Both the position numbers and the translations under genes were made by a program. DNA of 44,387 nt from a virus: positions 1-44,387 of IMG/VR virus record IMGVR_UViG_3300007735_000869; one strand, written 5' to 3'. Each line of letters starts with the position of its first letter. Positions within the stretch are counted from its first letter, which is position 1. Below the pieces are notes generated by a model. That model saw nothing but the letters and a program-made list of their open reading frames with translations, was not told where the DNA came from and did not search any database. Below, in pieces: positions 1 through 5,667 of this stretch.

Positions 1-1
1 T

Positions 2-118
2 ACGTTTGCTAAGCGTATGGAGTACGTCTCTGAACAGACTGGTTATCCAGTCGGCGCAATGCATTGGTTTATCACTAATTTACACATTTATCCAAGACAC
101 TATAATTTATTAGCATGA
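2..118 (+). CDS. C-terminal end of a thymidylate synthase-like protein (partial)
   Basis: The reading frame is open from the left edge and stops with TGA at 116-118, giving 38 residues. The tail contains the string G-x-M-H-W-F-I-T-N-L-H-I-Y-x-R-H-Y. This resembles the C-terminal 'f.v.slHvYeRHf' segment of phage thymidylate synthases, where the His-x-Tyr lies in the dUMP site. A dCMP or dUMP hydroxymethylase of the same fold is possible and would matter for DNA modification. The stop overlaps the next start as ATGA, so the two genes are translationally coupled. Only the tail is visible, so the family call is moderate. Confidence 0.55.
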   Translation, partial: TFAKRMEYVSEQTGYPVGAMHWFITNLHIYPRHYNLLA

Positions 119-576
119 TTTTAGATAGAGAATTTTTAGAAACAGAATTGAGCAAGCTTTGGAACAATAAGTACAATTGCTATCAGTGGTGGCGCAGGTA
201 TCAAACTAGAGATTGCTTACCTAAGAAAGCTCCTCTCTACGATAAGATAGTTCACGGAGATTACGATACATCAACTTACTTGTACCAAGCAGATCACGAG
301 ATGCATCTGTTAGCAGACAAGCTGCAGAACGTAAAGCATCCAGATGAAGCCCATGACATCACCAGTCTGTTTATGGAAAGGAGGCGAAGGTTATTAATAG
401 ATTACGAAAAGGAAGAGGCCAACATAATGAGGGAGCTCAAGAGCGACTTTGTAAAGACATTTAGAATAGAAAAAACATTACTAGAAACAATTATGGAAAC
501 ATTCGATGGAACTCTAGTAGAATTATATAACCACATAAAAAATAAAGATTATGATTCAAGTAGGCTCAGTAGTTAG
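115..576 (+). CDS. Hypothetical protein, 153 aa
   Basis: The start ATG overlaps the stop of the thymidylate synthase-like gene by four bases. The protein is charged and mostly helical in appearance. It has a Trp/Tyr-rich N-terminus (CYQWWRRYQ, about residues 22-30) and a Lys/Glu-rich middle that could form a helical hairpin. No signal peptide, membrane segment or recognisable catalytic motif is seen. Its end overlaps the next gene by 26 bases, which supports one polycistronic unit. I do not recognise the family. Confidence 0.75.
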   Translation: MILDREFLETELSKLWNNKYNCYQWWRRYQTRDCLPKKAPLYDKIVHGDYDTSTYLYQADHEMHLLADKLQNVKHPDEAHDITSLFMERRRRLLIDYEKEEANIMRELKSDFVKTFRIEKTLLETIMETFDGTLVELYNHIKNKDYDSSRLSS

Positions 577-793
577 ATGCGTTAGAGGCGCAGAAGACAT
601 TTTAAAAGAGGGAGAAGAGTACACAGTGCTTCAAATCACTAGAAAGGGAAATTTTATTATAGAAGAGGTGGATTCTCCTTTTGGGTACGATTGCTTCGAT
701 AAGACTCGATTCGAAGATACTGGAAAAACTGTTATTACGGAAATGAGAGAGTATTTCTCCGAGTATGAACTTGAAGAAATTTTCGGTGAATAA
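551..793 (+). CDS. Small acidic protein, possibly SH3-like, 80 aa
   Basis: This 80-residue protein begins with a beta-rich segment (VGSVVRCVRG, then GEEYTVLQI and FIIEEV) like the small SH3-type barrels common in phage accessory proteins, and ends in an acidic helix (EYELEEIFGE). The start lies inside the preceding gene's last codons. No catalytic motif is visible. It closes this gene group: the next 95 bases are AT-rich and carry a promoter-like box. Confidence 0.72.
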   Translation: MIQVGSVVRCVRGAEDILKEGEEYTVLQITRKGNFIIEEVDSPFGYDCFDKTRFEDTGKTVITEMREYFSEYELEEIFGE

Positions 794-833
794 ATTTTTA
801 TAAACCCAAAAAATAAATGCAACGATTATGAAA

Positions 834-856
834 TATTGTTGTATATTTATTATATC
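834..856 (+). promoter_or_regulatory. Promoter-like TATATTTAT box before the small lipoprotein
   Basis: TATATTTATTATATC at 842-856, with TTG just upstream, matches the box that recurs before several gene groups in this window (for example 36182 and 36887). It resembles the Bacteroidota -7 element TAnnTTTG with the final G changed to A. It lies 33 bases before the ATG at 889. Confidence 0.45.
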
Positions 857-888
857 ATTAACAATTTAATTAAACAAAAACAAAACAA

Positions 889-1047
889 ATGAAAAAGTTT
901 TTAGCAATCGTTGCGGTATCTGCATTATTAATCTCTTGCGGTGGCGCTTCAACCACAGAAACAACTTCTACGGATTCTACAGTAGTAAAGGCTGACACTA
1001 CGTTGCCTGCAGTAGACACAACAAAAGCAGTAGACACAGCTAAGTAA
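889..1047 (+). CDS. Small lipoprotein, 52 aa
   Basis: The protein starts MKKFLAIVAVSALLISC: a basic n-region, a hydrophobic core and a lipobox LISC with Cys17 as the predicted lipidation site. The mature part is only about 35 residues, rich in Thr, Ser, Asp and Ala, and looks disordered. A- and C-rich leader sequence precedes the ATG, as at other starts here. It may be an entry-exclusion type surface lipoprotein or a spanin-like piece; neither is shown. It ends eight bases before an RNA-gene cluster. Confidence 0.7.
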   Translation: MKKFLAIVAVSALLISCGGASTTETTSTDSTVVKADTTLPAVDTTKAVDTAK

Positions 1048-1055
1048 TTTAGCAC

Positions 1056-1167
1056 ATCGGAGTGGCGGAAGCAAACAAGTCGACTAAGTTTGCAAGCTAG
1101 ACGTAACCAGTTATGGTCGGCACAGGGTAACCGAGCCGTAGAGGTGCAAATCCTCTCTCCGATACCA
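1056..1167 (+). tRNA. tRNA-like element, 112 nt, oversized; isotype not assignable
   Basis: A perfect 7-bp acceptor stem pairs ATCGGAG (1056-1062) with CTCCGAT (1157-1163). It is followed by a discriminator A and an encoded CCA. A perfect 5-bp T-stem, AGAGG/CCTCT, encloses the loop TGCAAAT (1145-1151). The middle is too long for an ordinary tRNA and contains several hairpins: GCAAAC/GTTTGC (1071-1076/1088-1093), ACCA-GTTA-TGGT, and CGGC/GCCG just before the T arm. I could not place a standard 7-base anticodon loop. It may be a type II (Leu/Ser-like) tRNA with an insertion or intron, or a tRNA mimic. Confidence 0.55.
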
Positions 1168-1178
1168 CAGTAATTTTA

Positions 1179-1251
1179 TTGCGGGGAAGTGGATAAGTAC
1201 CACGCGGGTCTCATAAGCCCGAGAACTGGAGCGTTACCAGCGACCGCAACA
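1179..1251 (+). tRNA. Degenerate tRNA-Met(CAT)-like gene
   Basis: The anticodon arm is clear: CGGGT-CTCATAA-GCCCG, with T33, anticodon CAT and purine 37. A D-arm GTGG-ATAAGTA-CCAC precedes it and a short T-like arm CTGG-AGCGTTA-CCAG follows. The acceptor TTGCGG pairs with CCGCAA. Deviations are a mismatch at the base of the acceptor stem, a T-loop without TTC, and no encoded CCA. It could be a divergent initiator, elongator Met or Ile2 tRNA. It sits twelve bases after the oversized tRNA-like element. Confidence 0.6.
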
Positions 1252-1256
1252 AAAAT

Positions 1257-1273
1257 AGTTGCCGTTCTTTGAC
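1257..1273 (+). repeat. Left arm of inverted repeat flanking the 1292-1636 gene
   Basis: AGTTGCCGTTCTTTGAC is the reverse complement of 1645-1660 apart from one extra T. The arms bracket one gene exactly, between the tRNA-like genes and the tmRNA. In RNA they would form a 16-bp stem with a single bulge. Confidence 0.7.
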
Positions 1274-1291
1274 ATATAGGAGATCAAAAAC

Positions 1292-1636
1292 ATGGATACA
1301 CAAACAGCATTTGGTTTAGGTATGCTTGCGGTGGTTGCTATCGGAATGTTGATAGCAATCGTTGTAGGTATGCTTAAGGTAAGTCATTTGGAAGCAGAGC
1401 TGGAAGACACACAAACCAGCATAACAAGAACACTTGAAAACATTGAACGCTACGTAGCAGAAATACGTAAAGAGTTAGAACACAGAATAGATAAAGAATC
1501 TAGATATATGGAAACTACTATCAGCGAACATTCATCTGTATTGCACCGAAGAATGGACGATATAATGTCGGAAATAGATTCGCGATTCGATAAATTCGAA
1601 AATAGAATAACAAAGAAACAAATTTTAAAAGACTAA
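1292..1636 (+). CDS. Membrane-anchored coiled-coil protein, 114 aa
   Basis: An N-terminal hydrophobic segment (about residues 8-28, rich in Gly, Val, Ile and Met) is followed by a long heptad-like region with many Glu, Arg and Ile (about 32-110). This fits a single-pass membrane protein with a coiled coil. Unusually for this window, a good Shine-Dalgarno sequence, AGGAGAT (1278-1284), lies nine bases before the ATG. The gene is alone between a tRNA-like cluster and the tmRNA and is bracketed by an inverted repeat. Possible roles include a holin-like, scaffold-like or superinfection-related protein; none can be chosen from sequence. Confidence 0.75.
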   Translation: MDTQTAFGLGMLAVVAIGMLIAIVVGMLKVSHLEAELEDTQTSITRTLENIERYVAEIRKELEHRIDKESRYMETTISEHSSVLHRRMDDIMSEIDSRFDKFENRITKKQILKD

Positions 1637-1644
1637 AAAAATTA

Positions 1645-1660
1645 GTCAAAGACGGCAACT
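1645..1660 (-). repeat. Right arm of inverted repeat flanking the 1292-1636 gene
   Basis: GTCAAAGACGGCAACT pairs with 1257-1273. It lies nine bases after the stop codon and 18 bases before the mature 5' end of the tmRNA, so it could also act in RNA processing. Confidence 0.7.
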
Positions 1661-1678
1661 AAAGATCTTTTACATTAT

Positions 1679-2092
1679 GGGGATGATTTGGCATTTGATC
1701 CGGATGCAAAGGGTAATATCACACGCAGAGGCATGGTTCTAATCCTCTTTAATACTTGAACAAAACTATAAACGACAACAAAAAATCTCGTCAAGAAATC
1801 GGTGCATCTATTATCAACATGGCTTTTGCTAATGTAGCTGTAGCTGCCTAAGATCTAAGGATCTTTTCTTTCCCTGGCAACTTGGGTGAAACAGTAAGTT
1901 GCAATCAGGTTTTCTTAGTTGAACCAGTTAATCAACTGAGTGGTGGAGCGTTCTAACTTTCGGTTAGTTCCCTAATTACGGTGCAAAAATAACGGGGGTT
2001 CACCCTCTTGATTATCTTAGTACTAAGCGTGTGAAACGTTGGTATTATTGTTTCTTTCGGAGACCGCGGTTCGATCCCGCGCATCTCCACCA
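1679..2092 (+). ncRNA. ssrA: tmRNA (transfer-messenger RNA), 414 nt, phage-encoded
   Basis: The ends form an alanine-tRNA-like domain. GGGGATG (1679-1685) pairs over 7 bp with CATCTCC (2082-2088), including a G3-U70 wobble, the alanyl-tRNA synthetase identity element. A perfect T-stem CGCGG/CCGCG with loop TTCGATC is followed by discriminator A and CCA (2090-2092). A long-range helix 2 is visible: TCACACGC (1719-1726) pairs with GCGTGTGA (2027-2034). Inside is a tag-like frame ending M-A-F-A-N-V-A-V-A-A-stop (1819-1851), with the stop at the edge of hairpin AAGATC/GATCTT (1850-1865). Several pseudoknot-type stems follow, such as GCAACTT/AAGTTGC. The resume codon is not certain; the frame is open back to about 1765. 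It would rescue stalled ribosomes and tag proteins for proteolysis. Confidence 0.9.
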
Positions 2093-2148
2093 TGGTCGTG
2101 TTTGTAGACCTTAAACACAAACAATATTTCTTAACAAAACAAACAATT

Positions 2149-2679
2149 ATGAAAAAAACAGTATTACTCTTAGCAGTAATTTTGGGATCATTCTCATTGA
2201 CGACTGTAAGCGCCCAAAAAAATTCCGCTATATTGAGTGGAACGGTATCTTACACAAAAGCAAAAGATGTTAAAGCTTCTTATAGCATCAACCCTCTAAT
2301 AGGTTACTTCGTAACCGATAAAGTGGCGGTTGGCGTTTTGGGAGGTCTTAGCAAAACAGATTCGGCAAACAAAGCTACTAGCGTAGGAGTTTTCGGAAGG
2401 TGCCACTTCTTGAACATTGGCAAAAAATGTCTTATCTTCTCTCAGTTGGATTTGACAAGCAATTCTGAAACGGTAGAAAACGTAAAAACAAAGTCTACTT
2501 GCGTTAATCTTGGATTGGGAGCTAACTACACTTTAACTAAAAAGTTAGATCTAACCATGCACGTTACGAATTTGGCTACGTACGTAAGTACAGAAGGAGC
2601 TTCTGCCTTTACGGTAGGATTCTCTGGAGTTGCCAATCCGTTCGCAACGACTGGATTCGGTGTGATCTACAAATTCTAA
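2149..2679 (+). CDS. Outer-membrane beta-barrel protein with signal peptide, 176 aa
   Basis: The chosen start gives MKKTVLLLAVILGSF and a signal peptide ending VSA before QK. The in-frame ATG at 2092 is the last base of the tmRNA CCA and is rejected. The mature protein alternates polar and hydrophobic residues in about eight strands with repeated Gly-x-Gly turns. It ends in a strand with terminal Phe (GFGVIYKF), the usual barrel assembly signal. This fits the small OmpX/OmpW-like or PorT-like barrels of Bacteroidota. In a phage it could alter the infected cell's surface, for instance to block superinfection, but that is inference. A strong terminator follows. Confidence 0.78.
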   Translation: MKKTVLLLAVILGSFSLTTVSAQKNSAILSGTVSYTKAKDVKASYSINPLIGYFVTDKVAVGVLGGLSKTDSANKATSVGVFGRCHFLNIGKKCLIFSQLDLTSNSETVENVKTKSTCVNLGLGANYTLTKKLDLTMHVTNLATYVSTEGASAFTVGFSGVANPFATTGFGVIYKF

Positions 2680-2726
2680 ACAGTACTCATATTGCTTACC
2701 GTAAGATCAGCTTATGAGTCAATATT

Positions 2727-2754
2727 GGCAGTCAGCAATGGCTGCCTTTTTTTT
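2727..2754 (+). terminator. Rho-independent terminator after the barrel gene
   Basis: An 8-bp stem GGCAGTCA/TGGCTGCC (one G-U pair) is capped by the tetraloop GCAA and followed by eight T residues. It separates the RNA/barrel unit from the lysis cassette. Confidence 0.9.
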
Positions 2755-2776
2755 GTGTTTGCGCATATTTATATTC
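2755..2776 (+). promoter_or_regulatory. Promoter-like box before the lysis cassette
   Basis: GTTTG at 2757-2761 followed by CATATTTATATT at 2764-2776 matches the recurrent TATTTAT-type box of this window. It lies directly downstream of the terminator and 64 bases before the first lysis gene. Confidence 0.45.
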
Positions 2777-2839
2777 GAGCATATTAATCAGTTATAGAAG
2801 TTGTTGCGTATTGATAAACAAACTTAAATAACACGTAGT

Positions 2840-3112
2840 ATGACTTTTAAAAAATGGATTCTTGAACTATTTAAAGACGAACGCGGTTCAGTATCAATCA
2901 AACCTGTAGTAGCATTCATTGGCGCAATGTTTTTATGCGTCACAATGACAATCAATTCTTTCTCTCACGAAGACTTCAAACCAGCAGATGCTCTAGTTGA
3001 TGCAGTAATGATTATTACTTGTATCGGATTAGGCGCTGATAGCATTGATAAATTCTCTCACAAGAAGAAAGAAGAAACAACAACAGAAGAACCAACAACC
3101 ACAGTAGAATAA
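2840..3112 (+). CDS. Small two-helix membrane protein, holin-like, 90 aa
   Basis: Two hydrophobic segments (about residues 22-40 and 50-68) are separated by a short acidic loop. They are followed by a charged tail (HKKKEE, then a Thr/Glu-rich stretch). Size, topology and place at the head of a cassette ending in an endolysin fit a class II holin, which would permeabilise the inner membrane at lysis. A second holin candidate lies further down (3808-4140), so the actual holin is uncertain; one could be an antiholin. It is spaced one base from the next gene. Confidence 0.65.
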   Translation: MTFKKWILELFKDERGSVSIKPVVAFIGAMFLCVTMTINSFSHEDFKPADALVDAVMIITCIGLGADSIDKFSHKKKEETTTEEPTTTVE

Positions 3113-3113
3113 A

Positions 3114-3413
3114 ATGGCAAAAAAATCAACAGTAGAAACAGTTGCAGGTGCTGTAAAGTCGCCAATCTCTTTTAAAGAGTTTGCGAAAGAACCTGTAAAG
3201 GGCTTGATGTTTATTTGCATCATAGCAGTAGGTTATCTGTATGTTGATATTAAAATGACTAACTCAGCAACGCAAAAGCAATTAAATGAAAAAATTACAG
3301 TACTGGAAACAAAGGTTGACCAGCTTACTGACCAGCTTAGAAGATCGGATAGCGCGCTTTCTGCAGCGGCTTCCAAAATAGCAGTCCTTCAAGAATTAGG
3401 TAAAATCAAATAA
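3114..3413 (+). CDS. Inner-membrane coiled-coil protein, possible i-spanin, 99 aa
   Basis: One membrane segment (about residues 28-46, LMFICIIAVGYLYVDI) is followed by a periplasm-facing coiled coil (about 52-95, with ITVLETKVDQLTDQL). This is the layout of inner-membrane spanin subunits. The very next gene encodes a lipoprotein, as expected for an i-spanin/o-spanin pair, though here the genes are consecutive rather than nested. Sequence alone does not prove spanin function; a structural membrane protein is the alternative. Confidence 0.6.
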   Translation: MAKKSTVETVAGAVKSPISFKEFAKEPVKGLMFICIIAVGYLYVDIKMTNSATQKQLNEKITVLETKVDQLTDQLRRSDSALSAAASKIAVLQELGKIK

Positions 3414-3414
3414 C

Positions 3415-3804
3415 ATGAAAGTAAGAAACATATTGATAGCTTGTCTATTAGTAGGATGTAATACATCAACAGAAGCTCCTGAAGCAACTTATACCGATAG
3501 CTTGATAGCTGCCAGTGACAGTGTAATGGCTAAAGCAGAATGCTCGAGTAAAATTCTGGATTCAGTAACAACTGTGACTGCAGAAATGGTAACAGATAAC
3601 GTCGAGGTATTAACTAATACCATCACTAATTACGAAACCAAAATCAAAGCTGCTACTAAGACAGTAACCGTAGAGAAAGTTATTCGCGATACAGTGTATG
3701 TAGAGACTAAGAAAAATTTCTGGGGTAAGACTAAAAAGAGCGTAACTACCTCATCAGATAGCAGTATTAATGCATCAGAAGTAGTAGATACAACACAACA
3801 ATAA
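3415..3804 (+). CDS. Lipoprotein, possible o-spanin, 129 aa
   Basis: The N-terminus MKVRNILIACLLVGC has a lipobox LVGC with Cys15 as the predicted lipidation site. The mature part is rich in Thr, Ser and Val, with heptad-like stretches (about 40-90) and no enzyme motif. Following an inner-membrane coiled-coil protein and preceding an endolysin, it fits an outer-membrane spanin, which would help fuse the two membranes at the end of lysis. It is longer than most o-spanins, so the role is inferred from context. Confidence 0.6.
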   Translation: MKVRNILIACLLVGCNTSTEAPEATYTDSLIAASDSVMAKAECSSKILDSVTTVTAEMVTDNVEVLTNTITNYETKIKAATKTVTVEKVIRDTVYVETKKNFWGKTKKSVTTSSDSSINASEVVDTTQQ

Positions 3805-3807
3805 TTT

Positions 3808-4140
3808 ATGTTCAGTTCACCGTCAGTTGCGATAATGATTTCAGGGGTTTTAATATCTCTACTCTTTATCTGTGCAGCATTATATTTTGTCTACAAGTTA
3901 TTTGCTAACAACGCTCAGGAGGTATTAGTTAGGTTTATCCTATTAATATTTACAGCGTTGGTTGGAGTATGGACAGTCGATAAGATAGTTGCATTCAAGA
4001 TCAATCTACTATCAGAACAACAAGATAACGAACTGTTTGATCTAATCAAGACTCTCATACTAATGATATTCAGTTACTATTTCGGAACTAAAAACACAAA
4101 TAAAGATGAATGTACAGAAACTAAAGGGACACGTTCCTGA
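3808..4140 (+). CDS. Membrane protein, second holin candidate, 110 aa
   Basis: Three hydrophobic segments are visible (about residues 8-30, 42-62 and 82-96) before a short charged tail (KNTNKDECTETKG). The topology fits a class I holin. The last 35 bases overlap the endolysin start, so the two are translationally coupled, the usual holin-endolysin arrangement. With the two-helix protein at the cassette's head this could form a holin/antiholin pair. Confidence 0.62.
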   Translation: MFSSPSVAIMISGVLISLLFICAALYFVYKLFANNAQEVLVRFILLIFTALVGVWTVDKIVAFKINLLSEQQDNELFDLIKTLILMIFSYYFGTKNTNKDECTETKGTRS

Positions 4141-4705
4141 TACAGTTATAGCTCAGATTCCTGATGTTATGGCTAAATTTGAAATCAACACACCACTTCG
4201 CTTGGCTCATTTCTTAGCTCAGTGCGGACATGAATCAGGTGGCTTTAAAGTTGTAAACGAGAACCTAAACTACAGCGCTAAAGGATTATTAGGAGTATTT
4301 AAGAAATACTTCCCCGATGGAACCAAAGCAGCATTGTACGAGCGTAAGCCAGAAAAGATTGCTAACTTAGTTTACGGTAACAGAATGGGTAACGGACCTG
4401 AAGCATCAGGAGACGGATTCAAATTCAGAGGAAGAGGTTATATCCAGTTGACTGGAAAGGACAACTACAAAGCATTCGATGCAGTTGTACCTGAGAATCT
4501 ACTTGAATCTCCAGATTTAGTAGCAACTAAGTATCCATTGCTATCTGCAGCTTGGTTCTTTCACAAAAACGGACTACATAAGATAGCAGACGGTGGAGCT
4601 ACAGACACTGTAGTAACATCAGTAACAAAACGAGTGAACGGCGGAACTATCGGTTTAGCTGATCGCATTAAACACTTTAAAGAATATTACTCTTTATTAG
4701 CATAA
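4106..4705 (+). CDS. Endolysin, glycoside hydrolase family 19 (chitinase-like lysozyme)
   Basis: The protein would hydrolyse cell-wall peptidoglycan glycan at lysis. It carries the GH19 signature: FLAQCGHESGGF (Glu43 is the probable catalytic acid), NYSAKGLL, YGNRMGNG, and FRGRGYIQLTGKDNY, the conserved substrate-cleft stretch, then AAWFF and the C-terminal TKRVNGG segment. At 199 aa it is a complete single-domain enzyme of usual phage length. There is no signal peptide, so export depends on a holin. A terminator follows 27 bases downstream. Confidence 0.93.
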   Translation: MNVQKLKGHVPDTVIAQIPDVMAKFEINTPLRLAHFLAQCGHESGGFKVVNENLNYSAKGLLGVFKKYFPDGTKAALYERKPEKIANLVYGNRMGNGPEASGDGFKFRGRGYIQLTGKDNYKAFDAVVPENLLESPDLVATKYPLLSAAWFFHKNGLHKIADGGATDTVVTSVTKRVNGGTIGLADRIKHFKEYYSLLA

Positions 4706-4731
4706 AAAAACTTAATGTTTGTAAAAAGTTA

Positions 4732-4762
4732 GGAGACCAAATAATTAAAGGTCTCCTTTTTT
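4732..4762 (+). terminator. Rho-independent terminator after the endolysin
   Basis: A 7-bp perfect stem GGAGACC/GGTCTCC with an A/T loop of 11 bases is followed by six T residues. It closes the lysis cassette. Confidence 0.9.
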
Positions 4763-4794
4763 ATTTTATAGATTATATTTAAAATAAAAACTCA

Positions 4795-5118
4795 ATGGCT
4801 TGTCATACTATTTTTATGAAAGATCAAAAGGAATTTTTCCAAAGAATTAAGGAAAGAGACCCTGAAATTATTTTGAAGATGGTAAAGTGCGTATTGAGCG
4901 CTCACAAGAGAAAAATTAAAAATCTAAACATATTCGAAGTAGTTTTTAAAGATACGACTTACATGGTGTTCGCGATGGATAAATCAGAATTTAAAAATTT
5001 CTTAAACAATTGTATGCAAGATATGATTAATATAGAAGAATATGAGATCTGCGCGCAAATAAAAAAGATCGTTTCTAGAAATACCAGAAAAAAGAAAGTT
5101 TCCACTGAAGAGAAATAA
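4795..5118 (+). CDS. Hypothetical protein with C-terminal EEYExC helix motif, 107 aa
   Basis: A basic, mostly helical small protein. Its C-terminal segment (about residues 72-94, ...N-C-M-...-E-E-Y-E-I-C-A-x-I-K-K-I-V) resembles the C-terminus of the protein at 29119-29469 and, loosely, UVR-type helical hairpins. The ATG at 4795 has the A-rich upstream context typical here. An internal ATG at 4816 is a possible alternative start that would remove seven residues. No enzyme motif is seen. Confidence 0.65.
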   Translation: MACHTIFMKDQKEFFQRIKERDPEIILKMVKCVLSAHKRKIKNLNIFEVVFKDTTYMVFAMDKSEFKNFLNNCMQDMINIEEYEICAQIKKIVSRNTRKKKVSTEEK

Positions 5119-5165
5119 TTTATACTCTCAACAATAACAATTTAATTAGTATTAAAACCAATTTT

Positions 5166-5399
5166 ATGGATCAACAACAAGTAAAACTAAACATTTCTTT
5201 GGATAAAACTGAAGGTGTAATCTGCGATGTTTGTCAAAATCAAACATTTCAAGAAGCTCTTATAATTAGGAAAGCTTCGAAATTCTTAACAGGAACTGCT
5301 CAAGATGCAATAGTGCCTATTCCAACTTTCTGCTGTACCAAATGCGGACACGTTAATGAAGATTTTCTACCTCAAGAATTAAAATCAACAAAAAATTAA
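5166..5399 (+). CDS. Zinc-ribbon protein, 77 aa
   Basis: Two Cys pairs, CDVC (about residues 20-23) and CTKC (about 58-61), the latter followed by GHVNEDFLP, form a probable four-cysteine zinc ribbon. The insert between them contains a hydrophobic IPTF segment. Similar short zinc-ribbon proteins of unknown function occur in large myovirus-like phages. It is followed after four bases by a MazG-like protein; the two may be co-expressed. Confidence 0.72.
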   Translation: MDQQQVKLNISLDKTEGVICDVCQNQTFQEALIIRKASKFLTGTAQDAIVPIPTFCCTKCGHVNEDFLPQELKSTKN

Positions 5400-5403
5400 A
5401 TAT

Positions 5404-5667
5404 ATGAATGATAGAGAAGTTACGGTTATAGCGTATGACAAAGACAATTCGAGAACAGTATTAAGAGCAGATTCAATAGTAGATTCTATAGTAGATAAAT
5501 TCATAGACAGGTCTAGGTTTGGAAAAAAGAAATACGGAACTGATTTAGATAGAACCGATTTGGGTTTGGAAGAATGGCTAAATCACGCTATAGAAGAACA
5601 CATGGATGCGATACTTTACTTACAAAAAATTAAATCAGTTATAGGTGGCTCCAAAACAAAATTATGA
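5404..5667 (+). CDS. MazG-like/DUF5664-type small helical protein, 87 aa
   Basis: The central string R-x-R-F-G-K-K-K-Y-G-T-D-L followed by EEWLNHAIEEHMDAILYLQ resembles small phage proteins with the pattern 'KYGttL.r.dls..eWl.HaieElmDailYl'. These are related to nucleotide pyrophosphohydrolases of the MazG type. Acidic residues in the last two helices could bind metal. A role in nucleotide-pool control fits the thymidylate-synthase-like gene at the window start, but the activity is not established. Confidence 0.6.
   Translation: MNDREVTVIAYDKDNSRTVLRADSIVDSIVDKFIDRSRFGKKKYGTDLDRTDLGLEEWLNHAIEEHMDAILYLQKIKSVIGGSKTKL

Noticed and set aside
870-1055. Minus-strand open frame opposite the small lipoprotein
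   Set aside because: It is antisense to a gene with a good lipobox and start context, and no minus-strand gene is otherwise supported in the window.
2092-2148. Upstream start of the outer-membrane barrel gene at 2092
   Set aside because: That ATG overlaps the tmRNA CCA end; the start at 2149 gives a proper signal peptide.
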